The position numbers and the translations under genes were made by a program. From Calliopum simillimum (lineage: Eukaryota > Arthropoda > Insecta > Diptera > Lauxaniidae), in the NCBI GenBank assembly GCA_951812925.1, contig OX638372.1, positions 70,449,407 through 70,513,406 of the forward strand: a stretch of DNA of 64,000 nt, given 5' to 3'. The notes under the pieces are model-generated. The model ran no database searches. It saw only the letters and a program-made list of their open reading frames with translations, and was not told where the DNA came from. Position 1 is the first letter of the stretch. The number at the start of each line of letters is the position of its first letter. This document shows positions 1 to 12,900 of this stretch, piece by piece.

Positions 1-612
1 AAACGATTTAAATTTTTCATGTTACTTTTAAACTCGAAAGTCTATAACTTTTTTGTTTCTTAACCGATCGGAGAAGGTTTCTCAAGTTTAAAATGCAATC
101 TTTTCAATTAAATAGCTTTAAAATTTAACATTTATAAGTAAGTGTCTTTTTTTTCGTTTTCTGAAATAATCGACTTCCCAAAATTTAAATATTTTACATT
201 ATTTTTATATTACTAGAATCGCCCAGTGGTCAAAATTCGACCACAATTGTATAAAATAATTTTTAACATACTAAAAAAAGATGGACAAATTTTATAATAC
301 AAAATAACTTTTTTGTTTCTTAACCGATCGTAAAATTTCAAAAGCATTGAAAGTTAATATTGAAATTTTTTTTTTATTTAATATACCGTAAGTCCCTATT
401 TATACGATGAAACATTTTGACGAAAAACATTTCGTTTGAGAGAGAGGATTTTGTTTCACGTACATGAGACACGCTTTGTGCTTGAGAAATTTGTAGTTCG
501 CCATAAGAAAACATACAAACGAGTTGACATGTCGCCGAGAAACATTTTTTGCGTGTAAACGGAAAGGAAACATCAAAAGAGAATTCAAAATGTTTTTCAT
601 AGAAATATTTCT
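1..612. other. AT-rich intergenic DNA, no gene
   Basis: No coding exon, RNA gene or recognisable transposon is visible. A 27-bp segment reading ATAACTTTTTTGTTTCTTAA followed by CCGATCG occurs twice in direct orientation, at 44-70 and 304-330, exactly 260 bp apart; flanks on either side of the two copies do not match, so it is not a simple tandem duplication. The 66-codon open frame on the minus strand in 400-600 shows no protein-like features. Confidence 0.5.
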
Positions 613-865
613 TAACCTAAACGATCAAGATTTTTTGATGTTACCCGATTTGGCTATAAATTAGCATAAGCAATAGTAGCATTGTGAGAAAAATTACTAA
701 GAAATATTTTTTTCAAAATTAAAAAAAAAATGGCGGAGATATGGGACTTTGAAATTTTTAGGTTAGTTTTTTTTGAGAAGCTATAACTTTAGTTGCATTT
801 ATCCAATTATCAATTTTATGGTGTCAAATGACTAAGCAGGGGTGACTTTGATACAAAAAACAGAA
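613..865 (+). repeat. Partial arm of the 40837-41909 foldback element
   Basis: Starting at AAACGATCAAGA this stretch follows the left arm of the foldback element at 40837-41909 almost base for base (the ACCCGATTTGGCT block, the run around TAGTAGCAT, and the GAGAAGCTATAACTTTAG block) up to about 840, after which similarity ends. It is therefore a truncated single-arm copy. No terminal inverted repeat is present on the right. Confidence 0.75.
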
Positions 866-1223
866 TTTTCAAGTTTAATGGTTTCATTGCTCTAAATTTT
901 TCGTGGGGGTTTCTGTTTTAATGTCATGTAATAAAATTTTTACGAAGTAATTACAGTTTTTTTAATATTTTTGTAAGCGGGTTAAAGTTACCTCAAGGGT
1001 GGGGTGACTAACCGAAAAATTTCATTCATTGATTTTACATGCTATATCTTTAACGATGCAAAATCAGAGTATCAGGTTTTGGTAACTTAAGTTCTCTCAA
1101 TATTTTGGTATATTTGTATAGGCAATCAGCCAAGGTTATGGTATGTTTTCAGGGACGAGATTAAAAAAAAGTAATATTTTTGATAAATTCGGTTTCAGCC
1201 TTTGGTATGCTTTACTTATTTGT

Positions 1224-2757
1224 ATATACATTAGGGCTGTTCAAAAAAAAAAAATTTTTCGAATTTCCAAGATATACTTTGGCATCACGATCTACATCAT
1301 GACAGAATATCCCAAAAAATTTTTCAGATTTTTAAATTCATATTTAAAGGTGGCTCAAAGCAGAAATATATTTTTATTATTTTTTTTTTAGCATTAATTA
1401 TAAAATGTTGTCAAACAATTTGAAAAATTTGTTTTAGAGTAACTTAAAAACATTCATTTTGTTTGCTTTTTAATGAACTTTAAAACCTACGTTGTAATTT
1501 TGACAAAAAAAATTTTACACTTCTTAAAAAACGAAAAACTGCCCTAAGGAGGCGAAATTTTACGGTTTTTCAAGAAAAAAGTCATCGTGCTTTAAACGAA
1601 TTGAACATTTTTTAATTTACAAGATCTCATTCAAAAGAGCTCTTAAAAACCTTCAAGACCAAACATGTTAAAACTTTTTTGGGCCAGCAGGCTCGATGAC
1701 ATAACGTTTGAAACATAGTAATGCAGCCCTGGGAAGGGCAAAACGCTTTTTACTCAAGAGGAAGGCATCGTACAAAAAAGTGCCCATGGCATAAAATGCT
1801 TAAAATCATCCAAGGAACAAGTGTAAATTGTTTTTTTTTTTAATGATTTTATTTAATTGAACTTTTAGTCATATATTTGCAAAGATCGATTTACATATAA
1901 ATCTATCAATGCATTTTTCTAACACATAATTATGACAAATCAAGGAACGGATTAAAAACACGGCTATAGTGACATATGTTTCGTCTTTCGCCACAAAGAC
2001 TCATCAGACTATTTTTGTTGTAATTATAATTATATTTATTTTACTAAATTAATTATAATTGAAAAATTGCAAGTTTGAAAACTTTTGTGAAAAGTTTATT
2101 AAAAATGACGTTGAAAAAAATTTTTTTCTAAAATAAAGTAAAAAAAAAAAAAAAAACAATTTACACTTGTTCCTTGGATGATTTTAAGCATTTTATGCCA
2201 TGGGCACTTTTTTGTACGATGCTTTCCTCTTGAGTAAAAAGCGTTTTGCCCTTCCCAGGGCTGCATTACTATGTTTCAAACGTTATGTCATCGAGCCTGC
2301 TGGCCCAAAAAAGTCTTAACATGTCTGGTCTTGAAGGTTTTTAAGAGCTCTTTTGAATGAGATCTTGTAAATTAAAAAATGTTCAATTCGTTTAAGGCAC
2401 GATGACTTTTTTCTTTGAAAAACCGTAAAATTTCGCCTCCTTAGGGCAGTTTTTCGTTTTTTAAGAAGTGTAAAATTTTTTTTGTCAAAATTACAACGTA
2501 GGTTTTAAAGTTCATTAAAAAGCAAACAAAATGAATGTTTTTAAGGTACTCTAAAACAAATTTTTCAAATTGTTTGACAACATTTTATAATTAATGCTAA
2601 AAAAAAAATAATAAAAATATATTTCTGCTTTAAATATGAATTTAAAAATCTGAAAAATTTTTTGGGATATTCTGTCATGATGTAGATCGTGATGCCAAAG
2701 TATATCTTGGAAATTCGTAAAATTTTTTTTTTTTGAACAGCCCTAATATACATATGT
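1224..2757. repeat. Large palindromic foldback element
   Basis: Two arms of about 615 bp in inverted orientation: left about 1224-1838, right about 2143-2757, around a spacer of about 300 bp. The outer ends read TTAGGGCTGTTC and GAACAGCCCTAA. Arms match closely, including GCCCTTCCCAGGGCTGCATT and its partner, with scattered substitutions. The inner part of the arms (ACTCAAGAGGAAGGCATC to GGAACAAGTG) is homologous to the arms of the palindrome at 42488-43338 (ACTCGAGAGGAAAGCATC), so both belong to one family. No transposase is encoded. The target duplication was not resolved. Confidence 0.85.
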
Positions 2758-3848
2758 TACATCAAATAACAATACTGATATTAGAGGCTAAGCAAAACTT
2801 AAAAAATCCACAAAAACAAGTTGAAAATCCACTGAAAATTAGAAAACAGAAAATACTTGATTCAAAACTTTAAAAAAACGAAAGAAAAACTTAGTAGGTA
2901 ACTTTAAAAATGCCTTTTTTGTTAGAAAATTTAGCTAAATGAATAACGGCAAATATTCTTTTTAAGTGGGCATTTCCAGTATTGACTTGAGCCGTTCATC
3001 AATCGACATTTGGTCCTTCATTATCGATGTTGGTAATCACACCAACATGGTTGTTTTGATTGTATCTGACCAATACAAAGTCAATTTGACCCGAGTTTTG
3101 GCTTCTTTTGAGCTTTGGGGGTGAATTTGGACCCTAAAAACCTTGTTTTCTAACATACAGCTATATAAAAATTCATTAAAAATACTAAGAGGCAATTATA
3201 TCCATCAAAGTCGATTGATTAGGGAAAAAAGTTATAGAGATATCACTCACCTAACGACAGCAATTTTCCTTCTGGTCAATAAGTAGTAATTTTTTGAGCG
3301 TTAAAAAATGCGACATAAAACAACTTTTAGAACATGCAACAATATACTATCTGAAAGTTCGCGCTCAAATCAAATATCCAAAAATATTTTTGCTAATTTT
3401 TGAAGCTTGAAAACGTTTGTGCTGATGATGACGAAAGTCGAAATGCATCCACTTAATAAATTTTAAGATCTTTTTTAAAGAATTGCAAAATATTATTAAT
3501 TTAGTTAAAAACTTGCTACAAAGTCCAAAAATGAAAAGTATGGTATATTTGGGCTGTCCCGTACAAACGAACTTCTTTTCTTATTAATAACTCCCTATCT
3601 ATTAATATTATTAAGAACAAATAATTGGTTTTAATAGGTCTACGTCATACAAAATAAATGTACTAGATGCTTTTTTTTATAACATTCTGGTTTGTCTTTA
3701 ATTTAAGGTTTAAACACAAAAAATGCGTACGATTTGACCCGTACCAACCGTGGAATGCTCCATTAATAGATTTTTAAGTTTTGCAGTTTTGAGTTTAATT
3801 TTAAATAAATGTTATTAAATATCTTTGTCTTTTTTATAAAGTTCACAA
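2758..3848 (+). other. Upstream region and presumed 5' leader of Atg9
   Basis: No other gene is seen. This stretch must contain the proximal promoter and 5' untranslated leader of Atg9 unless a non-coding first exon lies further upstream. The sequence immediately before the start codon is CACAA, compatible with a fly translation start context. No TATA box or initiator could be assigned with confidence. Confidence 0.4.
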
Positions 3849-3996
3849 ATGGCTACTCCTGAAGTAAATTATTCCTCCCTCAATGAAGGAAACCCTTTTC
3901 GAAACGCGGCAGATGACCACGAGAGTCCAAATGACACGGAAGATACACCAAGAAATAGTGGAGTTATGATACATATTGTCCCAGAAACAAGCAGAG
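3849..3996 (+). CDS. Atg9: Atg9 coding exon 1 (residues 1-49)
   Basis: Begins at ATG in the context CACAAATGG and encodes the polar, disordered cytosolic N-terminus (starting MATPEVNYSSLNEG, rich in Asn, Asp and Glu). The donor is AGAG/GTAAGA at 3997; the exon ends one base into a codon. Reading on without splicing would stop at 4070. The start is chosen because it is the first Met and the short acidic N-terminus before the conserved RWNHIEDLD block is normal for the family. Confidence 0.92.
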
Positions 3997-6900
3997 GTAA
4001 GAAATTGTTGATTTGGTTATTGCATTGTCAAATTCTGCTGTTAATAGTCGATCGTAAAACTAAAATTTAGCAGCTTTAAAATACGAACGAATTTTTAGTC
4101 GGGAACTAGTGGGGCGCGCCTCCCTAGGGGAGTTTGATGTCAATTCAGGTGGGCCGCGAAAGCCTATGAAAATAAAGAAAGTGTGCGTAAGCCGTATTTA
4201 TAATAAAAGTTAATCCGTTGAATAAGGCTACTCCAAAGTAGAACCTAAAATTCTGATTTAAAACAGGCTGGAGTAGCGCCGGTTTAAATTTTTTGACTTG
4301 ACACGAGAATTGTCAAAAAATTTAAATAATTTACTTTTAAATTTATTTCGTAAAAACTATCGGTTCACAATTTCGCAAAGACAAAATTTGGCTGCGTCGC
4401 ACTAAACTATATACACTTGCTCACAAAAGTATTCGGAATTCGAAATTTTTTTTAAGAATCATAAAATTTTTTAATTACGAATTAATTTTCTTCGAATCAC
4501 TCTTCATAATTATAATTCGGTAAGTATGTAGTTTTATTTATTACAATAAACTTTTCTAAAATGTAACTTAAAAATTTAAAAAAGAGCTTCTAGCACATGG
4601 AATACGCTTCCGTGGAAGCACACATTTGGAAACATATGAAATACGTTTCCGTGGAAGTTTTTCAAAATTTTATGTTCCATTTCTGAAAAATTACTTTTTT
4701 TCTGTAACTTTTAGTAGCAATAAAAAAATAGAATTTGAAAAATTTTGTATGCTACCAGAGATGTGCTTCTATTGCGCTCTTTTTGAAATTAGCTTCATTT
4801 CTTTCCATTGGGTAGAGAAAGTTAGGGTAATGTGGAGTATGCGGGTAATGTGGTGCACCTTTTTGTTTCCCATATTCAAGACTGTATAACAATTCTGGTT
4901 ATTTGTGCACATTAAAACGCAAAAAACATATTTTTTACGCATTTAGGCTTTTCTATTATGTTGCTTACAAATTGACTTTTTTTAGTACGCTCTGAATAAC
5001 TAAATAACTTCCTCGGAACTCTGTATTTTAAAATTCAAACACCTCTTATGCAATTGTGGAACTACTATTCAACGAAAAACTCCATAAGAAAGTCTGATTT
5101 TACATTTCTTTTATATATTCAATGATTATTTCAAAAAAGTGATGTATTCGGGTAATGTGGACTACCCCATATTATATACCGTATATCAACTCTGATTACT
5201 ATTACACCTTAAAAACCTAATTACATGTGTGGGATACCCGAGTTTGAGTAATGTGGAGTACTATTTTACGTATGTTTCGGTATCCCTTATTACTTACTCA
5301 GTTGTTAGTATGAACTTATTTTATCTTACTAAAAAATATTCTTCAATGAGCCTATACCGCTATTTTATAGCAAATATAATCTAAAATAACACTAGTCGAC
5401 TTTTAGCCAACAAAAATTGCGAACAACGGTAATACTTTTTGAAATAGACAGGGTGAGCCACATTTCCCGACACTTTTCTTTTCCGGCTATTTTTAGGTAA
5501 TTTAAATTTAACTGGCATCACGCTTGAAAATCATAATATATTAGTTTATAAATAACACTGTTCAACAATTTCGAACTTTTTTTAAAACACATTAAAAAAT
5601 CCAAAAAATTCTTAAAGAAGACGTTAAAAAAAATACCCATTTCTCGTGGTTTTCCTCCAGCACGTCACATTTTTTTTAATCAATTTTTGAAGTTTTTTTA
5701 TGAACTGTACATGAAAAAACCAAAAATACCACATTCTTGTGTTAAATCAATGAATTTAATTATATGATCCTGACACTTGAGGTGTATCATGTGTTCAGCA
5801 AACTTGTGCAAGATAATGCGGGGAATATTTTTGTATAAAATTTTAACCCTGTTTAACCCCCACATGTGGGTCATATTTGCGCTTTTCTTAAAAAGGTTCA
5901 AAAATAACACCCAAAACAGGGAAATATTGAGTCAGTATGTACTACAGAAATATTCACTATAAAATTGCACTACTAGTTTCTAAACACGTAAAGGTCGAAA
6001 TTTGAGTCCGATACCAAAAACATCGTCAAAATCAATTAGGACTTTTCACATTGCATATTAATTACATCCCTGACGCGCCTACCTTTAGTTTTAAGAATTT
6101 TTCGTCTTTGGTAAATCTAAGTGAAATTTTTTTTAGGATATTTTTGCAAAATTTTTTAACGCATTGTGGCTCAGTTTCAGAAAAAGGGGTTAAAAAAACC
6201 TATAAAAACAGGATATAATAGGTTAATGTATTCTAGGAAGATAATCCTTGTGTGATTTCGTTATGATCTTGTGAGAATGAGTTTTGTCCACAATGTAGTT
6301 TTAGAGTTTTACAGTGGGGTGAAATTTGGAAAATATTTATTGTTAGAACTGTTTACTGGTTTTAACGATTTTTTTTGCTTTCGAGATAAAATTTTGTTTT
6401 TTTAGTGTTCAGCAACTAGTAGTGAAATTGTGTAGCAATATTCCCCTGTTTTAGGTGTCATTTCTGTACCTTTTTAAGAAAAGGGCAAAAATTACCCACT
6501 TGTGGGGGTTGTACAGGGTTAAAAAATATTCCCCGCAATATCCTGCATACATAAGTTTGCTGAACACATGATACACCTCATATGTAAGGATCATACAGTT
6601 AAATTCATCGATTTAACACAAGATTGCGGTATTTTTGTTTTTTTCATGTACAGTGGATAAAAAAACTTCAAAAATCGATTAAAAAAAAAAAATGTGACGT
6701 GCTGGGGAAAAACCACTAGACACGGGTATTTTTTTTTAACGTCTACTTTAAGAATTTTTTGGATTTTCTGATGTGTTTTTTTTTTGTGTCGAAAAGTGTA
6801 ATCAAAACAATGGAATAACTAATACTAATAAATTTATTAAGTTTATTAAGCTTACCTACTACCATTACTTTGGTAGAAATTGGCAAAAAAAGAAAAAGGT

Positions 6901-9900
6901 AACCACATTGCCCAAAGTTACTATATATGCACAAATAAACGGTATTTAGTGCAAACATTTGAAAATATTCATTTAAAAATTGAAAAACTGTCCGTTTTCA
7001 AAATCTGCGCGTGTTACGATTTGGATTATTGTCAGGATTGACTTCGGATGATGTCCTAAAAAGAACCCAACAAAAAACTCCGTCGTCCTCGAACCTTTTA
7101 GTAAATTTTTTTCAAACGGGCCGTGGATGTACTTTTGCATGAGCTATCGAATGTAGTCATTACCGGTTATCTTGATTTGAAAGCTTTTTCCAAAAATTCC
7201 TTCCATTTCCATATAATATTTACATTTAATCAACGACGTAAGTAAAAATTAACCTCTGTTTAGGAGGCGAAGAAAAAGTTAATTTCATAGAAAGAAAAAA
7301 GGAATGTTCTATCGAAAGTTACCTTTTCTTTTTAATAACCCATACATACTAGGAAGGCATATTAAGTTCTCAGGAGTTTAAGGCTGATTAGAAAATAACA
7401 ATGGACCGCAAATGGCAAAAAACTGTCAAAATTTGAGATATGATTTTTTGTTTCAAACGTTCTACCTCCCTTTTTTCATGCAAACATTAAAAACTCAAAA
7501 TGGGCATAGATATAAATAGTTTTGATCAATCTATCTTTATCGCTAATAACATTAATTTTGCCGAACTTTGACTTATGTAATATTAGAACTAGGCCGACGA
7601 TTTTTATGATGTAAAAATATGTAAGAATTAGACTACCAACTTTTATTTCTATTTTATTATTTATTTTATCCTTAGTCGCATCAAACAAATGAAAAGCTGA
7701 GTGGATGAACATGTTTAGTAACATTTTCAAAACAATTTATATATTCGGGTGAAAGGAAATGTTAAAACATGCATAAAATATTGGACATTCATTGGTTCTG
7801 CTATTTCTTATCATAAGGCAGTTTTCAGTGGTTGAGCAACTTTTTAGTGGAAGAACATTTTATGTGCATACAATATTAGAAAAATCATCAGGCCAGTTCC
7901 GTAATCCGCGTGGTTTCAATTACTTTTCACTTAGAAGGCTTTTTGATGAAAATAGTGAGTCACACGATAAAAAGTATTAGAATCTTTTTTGTGAAGAATT
8001 ACAGGTTCTACAAATATTATTGATTTATATATACGAAAAAGTAACCGTTTCGGAAATGCTTGATAAAGTCGAATTTTTCGACTTCTTGCAGTTTTTTAAG
8101 AATATTTCCTAAACGGTTGCTTTTTCGTTAATGCAAATCAATGTTATTTGTAGAACCTGTAATTCCCCACAAAAAAGATTCCAATACTTTTTATCGTGTG
8201 ACTAACCATTTTGATCAAAAAGCCTTCTAAATTAAAAGTAATTCAAAACACACGGATTACGGAACAGGCCTGCATGTCTAATCGGAAACTTATGAAATCC
8301 CAATTTTTTTACCGTTATTTCTTCATAACATCACCTGAAAAACAACATAAGTTAACTAATAAAAGGACATGCTATTAATTTTAAAGCTGATTATATCAAA
8401 ATTGTTGCTCAACATGTTCATCCACTCAGTTCTTCAAATGTTATGGTTGGTCCAACAAACCGCGTTTCAACATCTAACTTTACATTTATTTCGCATAAAC
8501 ATAGATACCTGTTATTTGTTTAGTTGTTTTATTGTTTATTTCTTTCAATAAAATTCTATTTTAGCGCGATGGAATCATATAGAAGACTTGGACTCATTTT
8601 TTACCCGTATGTACAATTACCACCAGAAACATGGCTTTACTGTTATTGTAATGGATGAAGTTTTTCAATTATGCGAAATTGGCTTCGTAGTTTGGCTATT
8701 AACTTTTACTGTTCATTGCATAGAGTATCCGCTACTTTTTGGGTAAGCCTTTTATTATATTTTAATATTAATATTTGTTAAAAGTTTCCCTCTAAAGAAA
8801 ATGTCGCTGCAGAAAATTAATTGAAATCGAATTTCCAAAATCGATTGAAATTGTTTTATGTGGAAATCGATCGATGTAGCAATTTTGAGTCATAATACTT
8901 AGAATCGATTTGTTTCGGTTTGTACAGTAATGCAGATGTATTTTAATATAAGAAGATGTCGAAAAAAGATAAATGTTATAATCAATGTTTTTACTGATTT
9001 TATATATAATATAGCATATGCCGGTGTGCGTTGCTTCATCTTGTCTCATATTTTATTATTTTAATTTATATTGACATAATCATAGATTTTTTCAGTATAA
9101 TTTGCTGAATTTCCTTATTAAAATGGGTTGTAAACAAATTATCGGGCCGTTTTAAAAATTCATAATTGAAATCACCTCTATTTTCTGCCTAATTTTTTTT
9201 TCTAAAATTTTGACGTAAAATTGTTCCATATATTTTCGCGCGGATGTGTTCTAGCTAGTAATACCTTAAACCTAATATTAATTTAAAAAATACATTTCAG
9301 AGACATCAAGCCTTCAGATAATCGTACAAAGGTTACTTTAAATGATGTGATTATTCCTATGGGAGATTGTGTCAAAAACTTCGGTGGGATGACATACTTA
9401 ATTTTATTTGTTGCAACATTATACTTTATGATGCGTTTGATCAAAATGATTTACCATATTACGCAGTACTCTGATATTAAGAAGTTTTATAATTCTGCCT
9501 TGCTTATAGAAGATGTAAGTATACCACAGTTAGGCTAAAGTGATTTATTATTATTATTTGGTATCTTAATCTGAATAAAAAGTAGTAAAGAAAAGTATAA
9601 CATCTATTTTCAAATAGGAACAGATATAAAATATCCCAAAAGATAAACAAACGTCGGAATAATTATTTTGACAAAATCGCTTTGAGACAATCGAACGTTG
9701 CTTTGCTTAAAACTGCCAAATACAAGAAAGACCACGTATACACCTTTATGCATACCAAATATTTTGTCGTTTAACGCATTTTTCTGCTGATAACAATGCA
9801 AGTAAAAACGATTTTTGTCGTTGCAATAAGTATTTTGCCATCATCTTCGCATAATCACTGTCTTACATCAAAAATTGTTATTCGAATGATTCAAATTTAT

Positions 9901-12900
9901 TTCGATTACTTGGAGTGTAAAAGTAAAAAATAATATTCGCTCGTGTAGTGTTGCTGTATTCGTAAAAAAAACGATTTTATGATTTCACTTCTACTGATTT
10001 GAAGAGAGAACGGCCAGTCCGATTTCAACCAATTTTTTTTTAACTTAACTCAAAGGACAAACTGTCAAAATTTTCATAATTTAAATTTTAAACCACTGCA
10101 ATTCAACTAGTTTTTAATCGATCCCAACACGGGGAATATTTTGGGTTGAAATCCGTTCTCTCTACAAATCAGTGGAAGTAAAGTAATATTTAGAAAAATC
10201 ACTCTTTTACGAATACGACAACACTACACTAGCGAAAATTTATTTTTTTTTGTAACTTTTACACTCAAGTAATCGAAATAAATTTGAATCATTCGAATCA
10301 CAATTTTTGCTGTTAGATAGTGATTATGCGAATTTGATGTCAAAATTCATATTGCAACGACAAAATTCGCTGTTTCCTTGCGTTCTTATCAGCAAAAAAA
10401 GAACGCAAACGGTAAACGACAAAACATGGTCTTTCTTTTGAGCATCATTTCGCACCGTTATTTGACAGTTCTAAGCAAATCAACGTTCGATAGTCTCGAA
10501 GTGATTTTGTCAAAATAATTATTCCGACGTTTGTACATATCGCAGGAAAATGCTTCAATAAAATTCGAAAGATACATATTTTACAATTTTGTAAGTCAAT
10601 ATCATAAAATGTCTCTAGTACACTTTTTATGGGAGATAAGGTATGTACTCGAAAAAAAGTAGTTGCAGTAAACCACGAGTGTCGCGTTGAATATTACAGT
10701 AAAAAAATGCAACAGATGTAATCGTCTTAGAACCTTTGTCTTACATTCCTTCATCATTGGTTTTTAGAATTTTGAATAGTTTTCAAAATGAGTTCTTCGA
10801 AAGAAAATGTTCTAGATTTAATTGTGCGCAGATTTGTTTCACAAAAACATTTATTAACGATTAACTACGGGATTAAAACTTGGAAGTGTTCGCAAAAAAG
10901 GATTTACCTCAAAGGAAAAAGCAAAAGAAGTGTTATGAGCCTATGAAAAAATACTGGACTCTCCATTAGAGGTATGGCTAAAAAAGTGCATATGTCGCGC
11001 GGAAGCGTACAGAAAGTTTGCAGAGAGAAAGGTTTTCAATCATATAAAGTGCTACTGGCACCAAATAGGAACGATAAGAAAAACATAGCTGCTAAAACTC
11101 GCTCACGAAAGCTCTACGACCGTTTTGTACACAATTTTGAATTCATTTTAATGGACGACGCAACTTACGTCAAAGCTGACTTCAACAGCTTCCGGGTCAA
11201 CTTTTTTATACCGCAAAGAAAAATCGCGATGTTGCGCCAAATTTAAAGCAAAAAAAGTGGTTTTGCAAAAAAATATATGGTTTGACAAGCAATTTGTAGA
11301 GTGGCAAGAGAATGTGATACGCCTTCACGAAAATCCTGCGTTATTTTGGCCAGATTTGGCGAGTTGTCACTATGGCAAATTGGCCATTAATTGGTATGAA
11401 GAGAATTGGGTCAATATGCCCTCAGCTTCGGCAAAGTGATTTGCAGAGCCTAATGGTAAGTGTTAATTCAAAGTTACGATATTTTGCATGTATCGCAACG
11501 AAATGAGTAAACTTTTTAATTTTCTTAAAGAAATACAATTGAGCTTCGAAAAATGTATTTCTTTCTTTTTGTTGGTCAAAAAATAAACGTTTTATGCCCT
11601 TTTTTGTCGACTCCTTTTTTTCGAGTACATGCCTTATGTGAATAATAAAATATGACCCAGGCCGAGCTGCCCAACTCTAAACATATTTAGCAAAGGTAAC
11701 CAAAGTATGGAAATTAGACCTCAACTGCACAGCTTCTCTTGAAAGTAAATAACATGTTTGCCTTTAGACATGCGCACAAACCGCTTGTCACGCCCAAAAT
11801 GCGTTGTTCTTATTAAACTGGTGTAAAGAAAGAACGGATTGGGTGTACAACGGTTGGTTTTAAGTCATATGCATGCCGGCCTTGTAGCGCAGTGGTAGTG
11901 TACTTTCCTTAGAATCCAGATATTCCGGGTTTGATTCTCGGTTCGGTCATGGTAATACACTTTCCCTATTTCCTAATTTTTCTTTATTCCGAATTATTTC
12001 CTTATCCTCTCCTTAATTTTCTGGAGGTGTTAACGAACTATATCCCAATAAGCGCCACATTGAGCTTTTCAGCTGTCGTAAGAAATGTACGCCATTTGTG
12101 CTAAACCATGATTACTGAAGTGCTATGAAGTTCAAAGGCATAACACTTGCTTCAGACCACTGTCAATGTCATTGTAACGTCATAATTAACTAATTTTCAA
12201 GAACTTTTCCGCTCCCCTTAAAAAATTGTGTTTATAAAATAACGTTTCAGATAAGGTGTATAAATACAAAGCTTGCATTAGGGCCTTTGAGACATTTTCA
12301 CCATATTTTTATTTGAAAATTGTTTCAATATTTTTTCACTAATTTTTACCCAGGTAAATTTACTAAATAACATATAGCAAAACCATTTTAAGTAATAGAA
12401 TTTTCTCTGATTCTCCGATATCGGAATTGATTATAACTTTTAGGACGAACTTGATAATATTACTTGGCATGAAGTAAAAAAAAGGATTCGTGAAGTACAA
12501 GCCGAGCAACACATGTGCATCGATAAGGAACAACTTACGGAACTAGATATTTATCATCGAATTTTAAGGTATTAATTTAAATTTATATTATTACTATCTG
12601 TATTTGCTTATGAAACTATTGGATTTAAGAAAAATTTACAAGATATTTAAAAATTCATTTTTGTCGGTGTTTCTTTTAAGTTTTTTTTTTTTATATTATT
12701 TTGCAGCTGATACAAAAAATAAGTAGCTAGAAATCACAAGATGCATTACCATGGAAGATTTTTATCCATTAGATCCTATTTTTATGGGCCTATTTGACCC
12801 CCTTTGTTAAAAAACTGATTTTTATGGGTCATACACGTTTGTACTTTTTGAGCTGGTGGCCCCTACTGAAATTTCCTATAAAATAATGCGCAAACAATTT

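Noticed and set aside
11877..11960. Functional tRNA gene
   Set aside because: A and B boxes are present but no closable acceptor stem or anticodon loop; the sequence runs on into a SINE body.
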